A DNA stretch of 10,656 nt from contig CAMPJF010000027.1 of the NCBI GenBank assembly GCA_946886725.1, positions 1 to 10,656 on the forward strand, given 5' to 3'. Origin of the DNA: an uncultured Candidatus Saccharibacteria bacterium (GTDB lineage: Bacteria; Patescibacteria; Saccharimonadia; Saccharimonadales; UBA6022). Of this stretch, positions 1 to 5,387 are shown one piece after another. The notes below the pieces were generated by a model. That model made no database searches and was not told the origin of the DNA. It saw only the letters and a program-made list of their open reading frames with translations. The position numbers and the translations under genes are program-made. The stretch's first letter is position 1. Each line of letters opens with the position of its first letter.

Positions 1-29
1 TCTGATAGGTTTTTTACAATTGTATTCAT
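1..29 (-). CDS. Start of a possible leaderless gene running off the left edge
   Basis: An ATG at 29..27 opens a reading frame with no stop to the window edge; only nine complete codons are visible (MNTIVKNLS), so no function can be assigned. The case for a real start rests on position: the perfect TATAAT box at 39-44 ends 9 nt before the ATG and has a TTGAGA box 17 nt further upstream. The transcript would begin within 2 to 3 nt of the ATG, the same arrangement as at 3106 and 7144. It could be chance, since nine codons prove nothing. Confidence 0.35.
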
Positions 30-38
30 ATATGTTCA

Positions 39-67
39 ATTATAACAGAGATACAAAGGGGTCTCAA
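39..67 (-). promoter_or_regulatory. Sigma-70-type promoter pointing out of the left edge
   Basis: On the minus strand TTGAGA (67..62) and TATAAT (44..39) are separated by exactly 17 nt. The -10 box is a perfect consensus and the -35 matches 5 of 6. It lies just beyond the 3' element of the first cassette, so it should start a new transcript leaving the window. Confidence 0.65.
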
Positions 68-70
68 ATT

Positions 71-144
71 TAGACTCGTCACCAGAACCGTCATACTTTC
101 GTATAACACCTTTGGTGACGAGAGACAGAGGGTACTGTTTCTCG
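71..144 (-). repeat. 3' element of cassette 1: anti-Shine-Dalgarno block plus GAAA-capped hairpin
   Basis: This follows the 214-444 gene. Read on the minus strand it gives CCCTCTGTCTCT, the complement of the cassette start-site block, then a hairpin. The outer stem is 10 perfect base pairs (122..113 with 84..75), the inner stem is 7 pairs including one G-U, and the loop is GAAA closed by C-G. A second copy lies at 556-633; from the outer stem onward the 28-nt interior differs at only two positions. The pairing is best on the minus strand, where G-U wobbles hold that would be C-A mismatches on the plus strand. No long U-tract follows directly, so this is not a standard intrinsic terminator. 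Confidence 0.85.
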
Positions 145-213
145 ACACACGATACTTTTCGAATACGTCTGATTATATTACTGACGATTCGAGGCGTGAG
201 TCACCCCTGGATT

Positions 214-444
214 CTAACCTTGATCCGCATTTTTCTTCAAAAACGGCAGACCGACTAGACTATCCCAAAGCATAAGAGCGACGACGCTCAGACCAAGTGC
301 TTGAAGGCTAACGATAACGCCGGCCATGATCGGTATTAACCCCACCATTGGCTCGGTTTCGTTTGCTCCAATGAAAAAACATGCGACTGCGCCCAGTGCA
401 AATACGAAAGACGCAAAGAAGATTAGTTTAACACTAACGGGCAT
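214..444 (-). CDS. Small two-helix membrane protein, cassette 1 (76 aa)
   Basis: I do not recognise a family. The 76 residues are almost entirely two hydrophobic segments, about residues 6-25 and 34-60, joined by a short loop (NETEP) and followed by a short charged tail (KKNADQG). It should sit in the cytoplasmic membrane. The start is supported by GGGGAG about 5 nt before the ATG. The organisation matches the 658-921 gene: similar promoter, leader length, start-site block and 3' element. The proteins share size, two-helix layout and a loosely similar second helix ending in L-x-D-x-L, so they may be distant paralogues, but identity is low by eye. It could be a holin-like, toxin-like or stress membrane peptide; none is shown. 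Confidence 0.75.
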   Translation of the reverse strand: MPVSVKLIFFASFVFALGAVACFFIGANETEPMVGLIPIMAGVIVSLQALGLSVVALMLWDSLVGLPFLKKNADQG

Positions 445-446
445 TT

Positions 447-461
447 CACTCCCCTGTCTCT
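447..461 (-). promoter_or_regulatory. Ribosome binding block of cassette 1, complementary to its 3' UTR
   Basis: The minus strand reads AGAGACAGGGGAGTG just before the ATG at 444. The first 11 bases can pair without interruption with CCCTCTGTCTCT of the 3' element at 121-132 (8 Watson-Crick pairs, one G-U, then two G-C). Pairing would cover the Shine-Dalgarno GGGG. Confidence 0.7.
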
Positions 462-521
462 AAAATATGTCGCATCAGCAACAATCAAAACATCTTCAAT
501 TGAAAGATGCCTATAAATAGT

Positions 522-550
522 ATATTAACATAAATATACTAAAAAAGCAA
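522..550 (-). promoter_or_regulatory. Promoter of the 214-444 gene
   Basis: Minus-strand TTGCTT (550..545) and TAATAT (527..522) are 17 nt apart. The -35 lies in TAAAAAAGCAAT (540-551), a 12-nt block repeated exactly at 1016-1027 in the other cassette. The predicted leader is about 70 nt. It contains hairpins CATCTT/AAGATG at 491-509 and GTTGC/GCGAC close to the start-site block. An 8-bp inverted repeat AGTATATT/AATATACT (519-540) overlaps the -10 box and could be an operator. Confidence 0.5.
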
Positions 551-555
551 TATTA

Positions 556-633
556 TAGACTCCTCGTCACCAAAACCGTCATACTTTCATATAACACCTT
601 TGGTGACGAGAGACAGAGGGTCTCTGCTTCTCG
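556..633 (-). repeat. 3' element of cassette 2: anti-Shine-Dalgarno block plus GAAA-capped hairpin
   Basis: Second copy of the element at 71-144, placed just after the 658-921 gene. The outer stem is again 10 perfect pairs (610..601 with 572..563), with identical arm spacing. Its two interior differences from copy 1 are structurally mild on the minus strand: G101 becomes A589, turning a C-G pair beside the GAAA loop into U-G, and G85 becomes A573, turning an A-C mismatch into A-U. AGAGACAGAGGGT at 609-621 is the exact inverse of the start-site block at 928-940. TATAAT occurs just downstream (557..552) but without a good -35. Confidence 0.85.
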
Positions 634-657
634 CCGAAAAAACATGCGTATCGCTCG

Positions 658-921
658 CTAGGTTTGTGGCACCTCGGGCTTGTCGCTTTCAGCGGACTGC
701 GCCTCACTCTGAGACTCACCCAGCGCTTCGACATTCTCCTTGAGATCTCCCAAGATAAACGCCAAAACGATCGCGATTAACCCAACGACGATAAAAAGCG
801 CCGCGTCATTTATGCCGCCGTACTTCTCTGGCGAGAGTGGATTGGTCACCCAGGAAATCAGGCTGCCGATACCGAAAGCCGCACTCCCCAGACCCAACAT
901 AGCAAGTATTGCAAATTGCAT
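658..921 (-). CDS. Small two-helix membrane protein, cassette 2 (87 aa)
   Basis: No family recognised. Two hydrophobic segments (about residues 3-25 and 39-58) flank a short polar loop (PLSPEKYGGIND); a hydrophilic acidic tail of about 28 residues rich in E, S and Q follows and ends in VPQT. Membrane location is inferred. The frame is open upstream to 1026, but I place the start at the ATG at 921 because GAGGG lies about 8 nt before it and the longer reading would translate the promoter and leader. The unit lies right after hisS but has its own promoter, so it is probably transcribed separately. A small envelope or stress protein is possible; a toxin is not excluded. Confidence 0.75.
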   Translation of the reverse strand: MQFAILAMLGLGSAAFGIGSLISWVTNPLSPEKYGGINDAALFIVVGLIAIVLAFILGDLKENVEALGESQSEAQSAESDKPEVPQT

Positions 922-925
922 CTTT

Positions 926-940
926 GTACCCTCTGTCTCT
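926..940 (-). promoter_or_regulatory. Ribosome binding block of cassette 2, complementary to both 3' elements
   Basis: The minus strand reads AGAGACAGAGGGTAC, ending 4 nt before the ATG at 921. All 15 bases are the reverse complement of the 3' element after cassette 1 (121-135), and 13 of them match the element after its own gene (609-621). A 6-bp hairpin ATGTCG/CGACAT (944-961) sits 3 nt upstream; CGACAT-ATT-AGAGACAG is shared with cassette 1. Confidence 0.8.
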
Positions 941-997
941 AATATGTCGAATGAACGACATGCGAGATATCGTCTGACGATAGATATCTTAAAATAT

Positions 998-1026
998 ATA
1001 CTACCACAAAAACAATAAAAAAGCAA
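998..1026 (-). promoter_or_regulatory. Promoter of the 658-921 gene
   Basis: Minus-strand TTGCTT (1026..1021) and TAGTAT (1003..998) are 17 nt apart, and the -35 starts 2 nt after the hisS stop codon. Box sequence, spacing and predicted leader length (about 69 nt) match those of the other cassette, which is the main support. Confidence 0.5.
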
Positions 1027-1028
1027 TG

Positions 1029-2369
1029 CTACTCAAACAGGTCATCGAGCTCATCGAGATGTGGGCGGCGGCGATCTTTGACCGTACTGACGATGCGTGC
1101 AAAGCTCAGCTTCTGCTCTTCGCTGGATGCGGTATCCTTGAATGGATATATTTCAGATTGCAGCTCTTGTTCACCGACAAAGACAAGGAAAGGAATCTCT
1201 TTTTTGACGGCTGTTTTGATTTGCTTATCAAGTTTACGACCAGTCGTATCAAGTTCCGTGTTCACACCTTCGGATCGAAGCTCACTAGCAAGCTTCATTG
1301 CGCCAGATAGCGCATCCTCGCCAAGTACGGCGATATACACGTCGGTCGTTGAAGGTAGAGCTGGAAGAAGATTGTGTGATTGCAAGAATAGCTCGGTCGT
1401 CGACAAGCCCGGCGCCATACCAACAGCAGAAATCTGCTCGGCACCAAACAATCCAACCAGCCCATCGTATCGCCCGCCACCAAATAGCGAACGGTTGTTA
1501 TCAGGGTGGTTATCAAAGAACTCAAACACCGTACCCGTGTAATAATCTAGGCCGCGCATCAAGGTTACGTCAAAGACTGCATTTTTAATGCCAGCAGCCT
1601 CTAATAGCGTAAACAGTCCTTGGACTTCTTTTACCGCCGCGCTTTCAAGCATCTCTGGTGGCAAATCAGCCATAGAATGCGCATTCAATATTGCAGAGAT
1701 TTTTGCAATGCCAGACTCTGCCATATCCGGACCAAAGATATCGAGAGCTTGATCTCTGAAATCTTCAATACTGATCTTGTTTTTGCGATCAAATAGTTTG
1801 ATCATCAACTGCGCCTGAACCGTATCCAGTCCAAGATACTGCGCCATCATAAAGTTAATGAGTTTACGGTTATTGATTTTGATGACGTACATATCGTCAG
1901 TTGCACCGAACTCGCGCAGGAACTCTGTACCCATCGCAATAATTTCGGATTCTGCAAGCACCCCATCAGCACCAAAGATATCGACGTTCAGCTGCCAAAA
2001 TTCACGCTCACGACCGCGTTGAGGCCGTTCGTAGCGCATAAAGTTAGCTATAGAGAACAGGCGCGCAGGGTATGCCAGTTCTTGACGCCTCGCAGCTACC
2101 ATGCGGCTGATTGACGGTGTCATCTCTGGTCGAACAGCAACGATACGTCCACCCCGATCAGTAAACGCATACGTCTGTTCGCCAGCCAGCTCTTGGCCTG
2201 ACTTTGCCGCATACACCTCTAAAGGTTCTAGCATCGGGGCGCCATATTCCTCGTATCCATAGCGCATCGAAACGCGCTTCCAATTCGTAAATATATAATT
2301 TTGGATGCGTTTATCCGCTGGATAGTAGTCGCGCGTGCCCTTGTATGGCTGTGATGATAGTGTACTCAT
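1029..2369 (-). CDS. hisS: Histidyl-tRNA synthetase
   Basis: Class II synthetase that charges tRNA-His in the cytoplasm; 446 residues is in the usual range. Motif 2 lies at 111-133 with R112 and E114, the histidine-binding signature RGLDYYTG at 272-279, and GGGRYDGL at 297-304. The anticodon-binding domain covers about 340-430. Motif 3 is odd: where most HisRS read GFA-x-G-x-ER, this one reads GMAPGLSTT (317-325), with no arginine. The start ATG at 2369 has no clear Shine-Dalgarno; a stronger one serves another ATG 19 nt upstream in a different frame. It follows the 222-residue gene by 68 nt and is probably in its transcript. There is no hairpin terminator after the stop. Confidence 0.97.
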   Translation of the reverse strand: MSTLSSQPYKGTRDYYPADKRIQNYIFTNWKRVSMRYGYEEYGAPMLEPLEVYAAKSGQELAGEQTYAFTDRGGRIVAVRPEMTPSISRMVAARRQELAYPARLFSIANFMRYERPQRGREREFWQLNVDIFGADGVLAESEIIAMGTEFLREFGATDDMYVIKINNRKLINFMMAQYLGLDTVQAQLMIKLFDRKNKISIEDFRDQALDIFGPDMAESGIAKISAILNAHSMADLPPEMLESAAVKEVQGLFTLLEAAGIKNAVFDVTLMRGLDYYTGTVFEFFDNHPDNNRSLFGGGRYDGLVGLFGAEQISAVGMAPGLSTTELFLQSHNLLPALPSTTDVYIAVLGEDALSGAMKLASELRSEGVNTELDTTGRKLDKQIKTAVKKEIPFLVFVGEQELQSEIYPFKDTASSEEQKLSFARIVSTVKDRRRPHLDELDDLFE

Positions 2370-2388
2370 TTGCTTTATATCGTTTCAT
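2311..2388 (-). CDS. Possible 25-codon ORF overlapping the hisS start
   Basis: An ATG at 2388..2386 lies 3 to 5 nt after AGAGGTGA, the only good Shine-Dalgarno in this leader. It opens a 25-residue frame (MKRYKANEYT...) ending in TAA at 2313..2311, out of frame with hisS and overlapping its first 19 codons. Only one histidine codon occurs, so it is not a histidine attenuator. It may couple translation into hisS, or may be fortuitous. Confidence 0.25.
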   Translation of the reverse strand: MKRYKANEYTIITAIQGHARLLSSG

Positions 2389-2437
2389 ATTTCACCTCTG
2401 TTTGCAAGCACAAGCGGGTTATTTGCAGGGCGCGCCA

Positions 2438-3106
2438 CTACGAAACGGCACGGTCACTAATAAATGCTGTTTTCACAAACATACGCTGAGCTTTGGGCGC
2501 TTCGTGTGACGGGTCAATCTCTTGAGAGTACGACGACCTATCCATCCCCAGATGATCCATCAAATTTGTATGTGCTTCACCGATAGCCTCATCGTCGACG
2601 AGTAGTGAGCGTGCAATCAGAGTTCGTGCATAGATGACCTGGTCGGGGGACTTGTCATGATGGTCAATCCATAGCGGCCGAAGAATTGTCTTGCCTATCT
2701 TTCTTTTTACTGCCTCGCTTGGTAATAATGCAAGCTCGATTGATAACGCGCCGGTTTCCGTTCGCTCCATTCGTGGGCGGTAGGCGGCTACGGGAATAGC
2801 CTGGGACTTGATCTGCTCGATCTCACGCTTATACTGTCGCAACCATGTTCGATCACTCACGCCATCAAGCGAGCTGTCGAATGCGGAATACTGCAACCCA
2901 CTCGCATCCCCACCCGTATAATGCAATCTCGTTACTTCGTCGGATCTTAAAAGCCCGCTAAATTTTCGGCGTTCATCGGGCTTTATAAACTGATTTAGTG
3001 ATTCTTCAAGCTTATCGCTCGGCTGAAAAACAAGGTGAATAGCGGCCATTCCTAGATGATGTGAAGGCGGCGTATACTCGAAATCGTTTAGCAGCTTCTC
3101 TGTCAT
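2438..3106 (-). CDS. Unrecognised soluble protein (222 aa)
   Basis: I do not recognise this protein. It has no signal peptide or membrane segment, is rich in charged residues, and contains no cysteine. Visible features are a central basic stretch (residues 86-112) and a C-terminal half with EIDPSHEAPK near residue 200. The start is well supported: TTGACG-N17-CATAAT ends 6 nt before the ATG at 3106 and there is no Shine-Dalgarno, so the mRNA is probably leaderless. The gene starts 20 nt after the methyltransferase stop and lies 68 nt before hisS. That placement beside translation genes is suggestive only. Confidence 0.7.
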   Translation of the reverse strand: MTEKLLNDFEYTPPSHHLGMAAIHLVFQPSDKLEESLNQFIKPDERRKFSGLLRSDEVTRLHYTGGDASGLQYSAFDSSLDGVSDRTWLRQYKREIEQIKSQAIPVAAYRPRMERTETGALSIELALLPSEAVKRKIGKTILRPLWIDHHDKSPDQVIYARTLIARSLLVDDEAIGEAHTNLMDHLGMDRSSYSQEIDPSHEAPKAQRMFVKTAFISDRAVS

Positions 3107-3112
3107 GTATTA

Positions 3113-3141
3113 ATTATGTGCTGGTATCATGCTTCCGTCAA
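3113..3141 (-). promoter_or_regulatory. Leaderless promoter of the 222-residue gene
   Basis: Minus-strand TTGACG (3141..3136) and CATAAT (3118..3113) are exactly 17 nt apart, each matching consensus at 5 of 6 positions. The -35 lies in the last codons of the methyltransferase gene. Only 6 nt separate the -10 from the ATG, putting the start of transcription at or next to the ATG. Confidence 0.65.
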
Positions 3142-3747
3142 TGCATATCGCTGTACCCACGCGTACATAACGATACCCGCCGCAACACCGACATTCATTG
3201 AACGCGTACTTCCCGCCTGTTCAATCATTACCATCTGCTCGCTTGCGGCGATCATTTCATCACTAACACCCGGGCCTTCACCCCCAAAAACAAGTACTGT
3301 ATGCTGTGGCAAATCAGCCCGAGAAAGCGGCGTGGCACCTTCGAAATTATCGATTGTAATAATATGACGCCCGTCAGTTCGCATTACATTAACGAAATCG
3401 TCAACACTCGCGTGATGAAAGACATTCATATACCGATCAGTCACCATTGCCCCGCGCTTATTCCAATGACGCTTACCGATCACATGGACCGCAGCAACAT
3501 TAAACGCATTAGCATTACGGACAATCGTGCCGATATTAATGTCGTGTTGCCAATTTTCGATGGCCACATGCAAATCCACCCGATGTTTATCAAGGTCTGC
3601 TTTGATTGCCTCAACCGTCCAATAGCGGTATTTGTCTTCGACATTGCGGCGATCACCACCGATCAACAGCTCGATGTCGTAATGACTATCCGTAGGATAC
3701 GGTAAGGGGTGTGGGCCAACGCCAACTTCGTGTTGTTCTTTACTCAT
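3127..3747 (-). CDS. SpoU/TrmH-family RNA 2'-O-ribose methyltransferase
   Basis: A SPOUT-fold enzyme of 206 residues that transfers a methyl group from S-adenosylmethionine to a ribose 2'-OH in tRNA or rRNA. All three family motifs are present: NIGTIVRNANAF (71-82, with the expected catalytic arginine at 77), FGGEGPGVS (154-162) and the cofactor-knot motif IEQAGSTRSMNVGVAAGI (175-192). There is no N-terminal substrate-binding extension such as RlmB carries; the first 45 residues are polar. The target (tRNA position 18, 34, or rRNA) cannot be told from the sequence. A TATACT box (3761..3756) lies 8 nt before the ATG and the Shine-Dalgarno is weak, so the mRNA may be near-leaderless, although no good -35 is visible. 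Confidence 0.9.
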   Translation of the reverse strand: MSKEQHEVGVGPHPLPYPTDSHYDIELLIGGDRRNVEDKYRYWTVEAIKADLDKHRVDLHVAIENWQHDINIGTIVRNANAFNVAAVHVIGKRHWNKRGAMVTDRYMNVFHHASVDDFVNVMRTDGRHIITIDNFEGATPLSRADLPQHTVLVFGGEGPGVSDEMIAASEQMVMIEQAGSTRSMNVGVAAGIVMYAWVQRYALTEA

Positions 3748-3782
3748 ATATCTCTAGTATAGCGTATATCGACAGAGGCAGG

Positions 3783-3808
3783 TTGGGGTGATACTATGAA
3801 CATATACT
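3783..3808 (+). promoter_or_regulatory. Weak promoter candidate for the 3828 membrane protein gene
   Basis: TATACT (3803-3808) lies 19 nt before the ATG at 3828. The only TTG-like -35 is TTGGGG at 3783, with a 14-nt spacer, which is short. The 80-nt gap also holds the divergent start of the methyltransferase gene. Confidence 0.3.
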
Positions 3809-3827
3809 ACCTAAAAATGGAAAAAAT

Positions 3828-4628
3828 ATGGCAAAAACAATGACTTATATTAATAACCCCCTAAAAATAGCTGTTGACGGATCAAAGCTGCTATTTCAAA
3901 AAGCACCGATGGCTGCATTGATATTGGCGGTATTGTCAGCACTTGGAGCGAGCAATTACTTTGGCGATTCCGCATCCACTCCACCAGCTAATACACCGAT
4001 GGGATCACCAGATGCAGTCGATTTCGCAATGATCATCGGTTTTGTTGCAATCGCGATTATATTTACGTTCGGCGCACTAGTCGTCGGCTCTATCGTCGCT
4101 GGTATCTTTGCCTACACTTCAGCAGAAATCGCCAACGGCCGCGAAGTAACTTTTCGCCAAGCAGTGAAAGCGACTATGGATCGTCTTTGGAGTTTTGTAT
4201 GGCTACAGCTACTTACTATCTTAAAAGTAATCGGATGGTCACTGTTGTTCATTATTCCCGGTATCATCATGGCATTTCGTTACTCCCTCGCCAACCTGTC
4301 ATTCTTTGACGATAAAAAGAAGCTGACTGGTAATGCGGCCATAAAAGATAGCTTGGCGCTTACGAAAGGTGCATGGGTGACAACATTTGCCGCCCAGACA
4401 TTCCTTAATATCATTACTCTTGGCTCTATCGGACCGATTGTAGATACTGGTTCAAAAGCCGTTTTGTATCGCCAATTCTCCGCAATGAAAGACGACGAAT
4501 TAAAGCCAAAACCGCACCCACTTTCATGGGTTACATTAGGTCTTACTATTTTGATAGTGATCATCGTGATTGGATTGATGTCATACGGACTCGTAAACTA
4601 CGGACTCTCTGCTGCGAATTTCGAATAG
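3828..4628 (+). CDS. Multi-pass integral membrane protein, DUF975/YciC-like
   Basis: 266 residues with hydrophobic segments at about 27-42, 66-96, 121-150, a weaker one near 183-203, and 233-253. The core reads IIPGIIMAFRYSLA (142-155), then DDKK, then AIKDSLALTKG (171-181). This resembles the pattern of an IIPG helix, an Asp-containing loop and a Ser-x2-Leu-x-Lys-Gly helix seen in DUF975/YciC-type membrane proteins, whose function is not established. Start: ATG at 3828 with a weak GGA 8 nt upstream; no better in-frame choice. It ends just before the 4649-4680 terminator, which it shares with the convergent gene. It appears to be a single-gene transcript. Confidence 0.8.
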   Translation: MAKTMTYINNPLKIAVDGSKLLFQKAPMAALILAVLSALGASNYFGDSASTPPANTPMGSPDAVDFAMIIGFVAIAIIFTFGALVVGSIVAGIFAYTSAEIANGREVTFRQAVKATMDRLWSFVWLQLLTILKVIGWSLLFIIPGIIMAFRYSLANLSFFDDKKKLTGNAAIKDSLALTKGAWVTTFAAQTFLNIITLGSIGPIVDTGSKAVLYRQFSAMKDDELKPKPHPLSWVTLGLTILIVIIVIGLMSYGLVNYGLSAANFE

Positions 4629-4648
4629 AATACGTTGCCGAAAAATAA

Positions 4649-4680
4649 AAAGAGCCCCGCATATACCAGCGGGGCTCTTT
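4649..4680. terminator. Bidirectional intrinsic terminator between convergent genes
   Basis: A perfect 12-bp stem AAAGAGCCCCGC / GCGGGGCTCTTT with an 8-nt loop. On the minus strand it is followed by TTTTTATTTTT, a strong U-tract serving the 4698-5087 gene. On the plus strand the stem ends in UUU, weaker but usable for the 3828-4628 gene. Confidence 0.9.
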
Positions 4681-4697
4681 CGTGCTCGACGTAGATA

Positions 4698-5087
4698 TTA
4701 GCGGGGTCTGTAGTGACGAACAACTCGATGCGTGATCGTTATCGCTGCAACCGTGCCTAGACTGAACAGAACAGCCCTTTTGGTCGTAAAGCTGCCATCG
4801 GCTTGTTTGTAGCGCATCCATGCAAGCAGGGATTCGCCTTGTTCCAGCAAGCGATGCGAAACACCATCCCGGTCGGTTATCTGCGCCCATATGGTTGCGG
4901 TGTCCCTGTTCTTCGCAGGCACCCCAGGTAATTCCTTCGAACGGTCAATCTGCTTTCCGGTTAATTTTAACAGGAGGTTGCCGGCGGCATCCTGAAAGAC
5001 ATCACCTCGCAATTTCATCTTGCCAGAATCAAGGACGACTTCCGCTTGGCGCGCGTCATCAGTTGAATCGTCATTGTTGATGGACAT
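4698..5087 (-). CDS. Unrecognised tail-anchored protein (129 aa)
   Basis: No family recognised. Residues 1-100 are soluble and polar with a beta-rich look (EVVLDSGKMKLRGDVFQD and TATIWAQITDRDG are typical strand patterns). A single hydrophobic helix at about 104-119 is followed by a basic end (HRVVRHYRPR), so the protein is probably anchored by its C-terminus with the basic tail inside. The start is supported by AAGG about 9 nt before the ATG at 5087. It has its own -10 (TATACT, 5134..5129) flanked by two inverted repeats, and a strong terminator after its stop. Confidence 0.7.
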   Translation of the reverse strand: MSINNDDSTDDARQAEVVLDSGKMKLRGDVFQDAAGNLLLKLTGKQIDRSKELPGVPAKNRDTATIWAQITDRDGVSHRLLEQGESLLAWMRYKQADGSFTTKRAVLFSLGTVAAITITHRVVRHYRPR

Positions 5088-5120
5088 CGTCTCTACCTTT
5101 CGTTGGATTCAATAGATCGA

Positions 5121-5163
5121 TTACTTTAAGTATACCGAAAGTAACCTAGAATCACCTAGGTTA
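5121..5163 (-). promoter_or_regulatory. Promoter with overlapping palindromes upstream of the 4698-5087 gene
   Basis: TATACT (5134..5129) is the likely -10. Two perfect inverted repeats overlap here: TTACTTT/AAAGTAA (5121-5127 with 5138-5144) and TAACCTAG/CTAGGTTA (5142-5149 with 5156-5163). They share the bases TAA, so only one can form as a hairpin at a time. The second covers the -10 to -35 spacer and the -35 region, as an operator would. No convincing -35 is seen. Confidence 0.45.
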
Positions 5164-5182
5164 ATGAATACTCCCAGTTGCC

Positions 5183-5211
5183 AAATAGAAAAGCCATCCT
5201 TTCGGATGACT
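5183..5211 (-). terminator. Terminator of tRNA-Leu(CAG)
   Basis: On the minus strand an 8-bp stem AGTCATCC/GGATGGCT with a GAAA loop is followed by TTTCTATTT. It begins 9 nt after the CCA end of the tRNA, so the tRNA is a single-gene transcript separated from the gene downstream. Confidence 0.8.
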
Positions 5212-5219
5212 ACTCTATA

Positions 5220-5306
5220 TGGTACGCGAGAGAGGACTTGAACCTCCACGTCCCGAGGGACACTAGCACCTGAAGCTAGCGCGTCTACCAATTCCGCCAC
5301 TCGCGC
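5220..5306 (-). tRNA. tRNA-Leu, anticodon CAG
   Basis: An 87-nt class II tRNA. The acceptor arm GCGCGAG pairs with CTCGCGT, the anticodon stem CTAGC/GCTAG closes the loop TTCAGGT (anticodon at 5272..5270), the variable arm GTCC-CTCG-GGAC is long, and the T-arm carries TTCAAGT. Discriminator A and the CCA end are encoded. It decodes CUG. A broken copy of the 5' half lies upstream, between the gene and its promoter. Confidence 0.97.
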
Positions 5307-5323
5307 ATATGTACCATTTTCAC

Positions 5324-5364
5324 GCTAGCGCGTCTACGATTACTCATAGGGCCGCCACTCGCGC
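5324..5364 (-). pseudogene. Broken 5' half of tRNA-Leu, upstream of the intact gene
   Basis: CCGCCACTCGCGCATATGT (5352-5370) repeats 5294-5312 exactly, and GCTAGCGCGTCTAC (5324-5337) repeats 5275-5288 exactly. On the minus strand this is the acceptor 5' strand, the start of the D arm and the 5' side of the anticodon stem. The 5 bases between the two blocks in the intact gene are replaced by 14 unrelated bases, which removes one G of the D-loop GG, and the copy stops before the anticodon. It cannot fold as a tRNA. It is nearer to the promoter than the intact gene. Confidence 0.85.
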
Positions 5365-5387
5365 ATATGTCGGGTAGATACCCAATT

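Noticed and set aside
556..633. The 3' element hairpins as ordinary intrinsic terminators
   Set aside because: The stems are long and structured but no U-tract directly follows either copy; the T-run after copy 2 begins about 15 nt further on and belongs to the next promoter.
71..633. CRISPR-like repeats
   Set aside because: Only two copies, far apart, with genes between them and no spacer pattern or cas genes.
121..940. The inverted 15-mers as terminal repeats of an insertion element
   Set aside because: There is no transposase between them, each cassette has its own inverted pair, and the copies lie precisely on start sites and 3' ends.
740..1018. A 92-codon plus-strand frame opposite the second small membrane gene
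   Set aside because: No Shine-Dalgarno, protein-like composition is poor, and it runs through the opposite gene's leader and promoter; it is a shadow.
922..1026. Longer N-terminus for the 658-921 protein
   Set aside because: The extra 35 codons would cover the promoter, leader hairpins and SD block; a good SD serves the ATG at 921.
1029..1060. Terminator at the end of hisS from the T-rich stretch that follows
   Set aside because: No stable hairpin precedes the T-runs; the repeats near the end (CATCGAG twice) are direct repeats encoding LDELDD, and the T-run overlaps the next promoter.
1078..1542. A 154-codon plus-strand frame inside hisS
   Set aside because: It is antisense to a clear synthetase with intact motifs, and has no ribosome site of its own.
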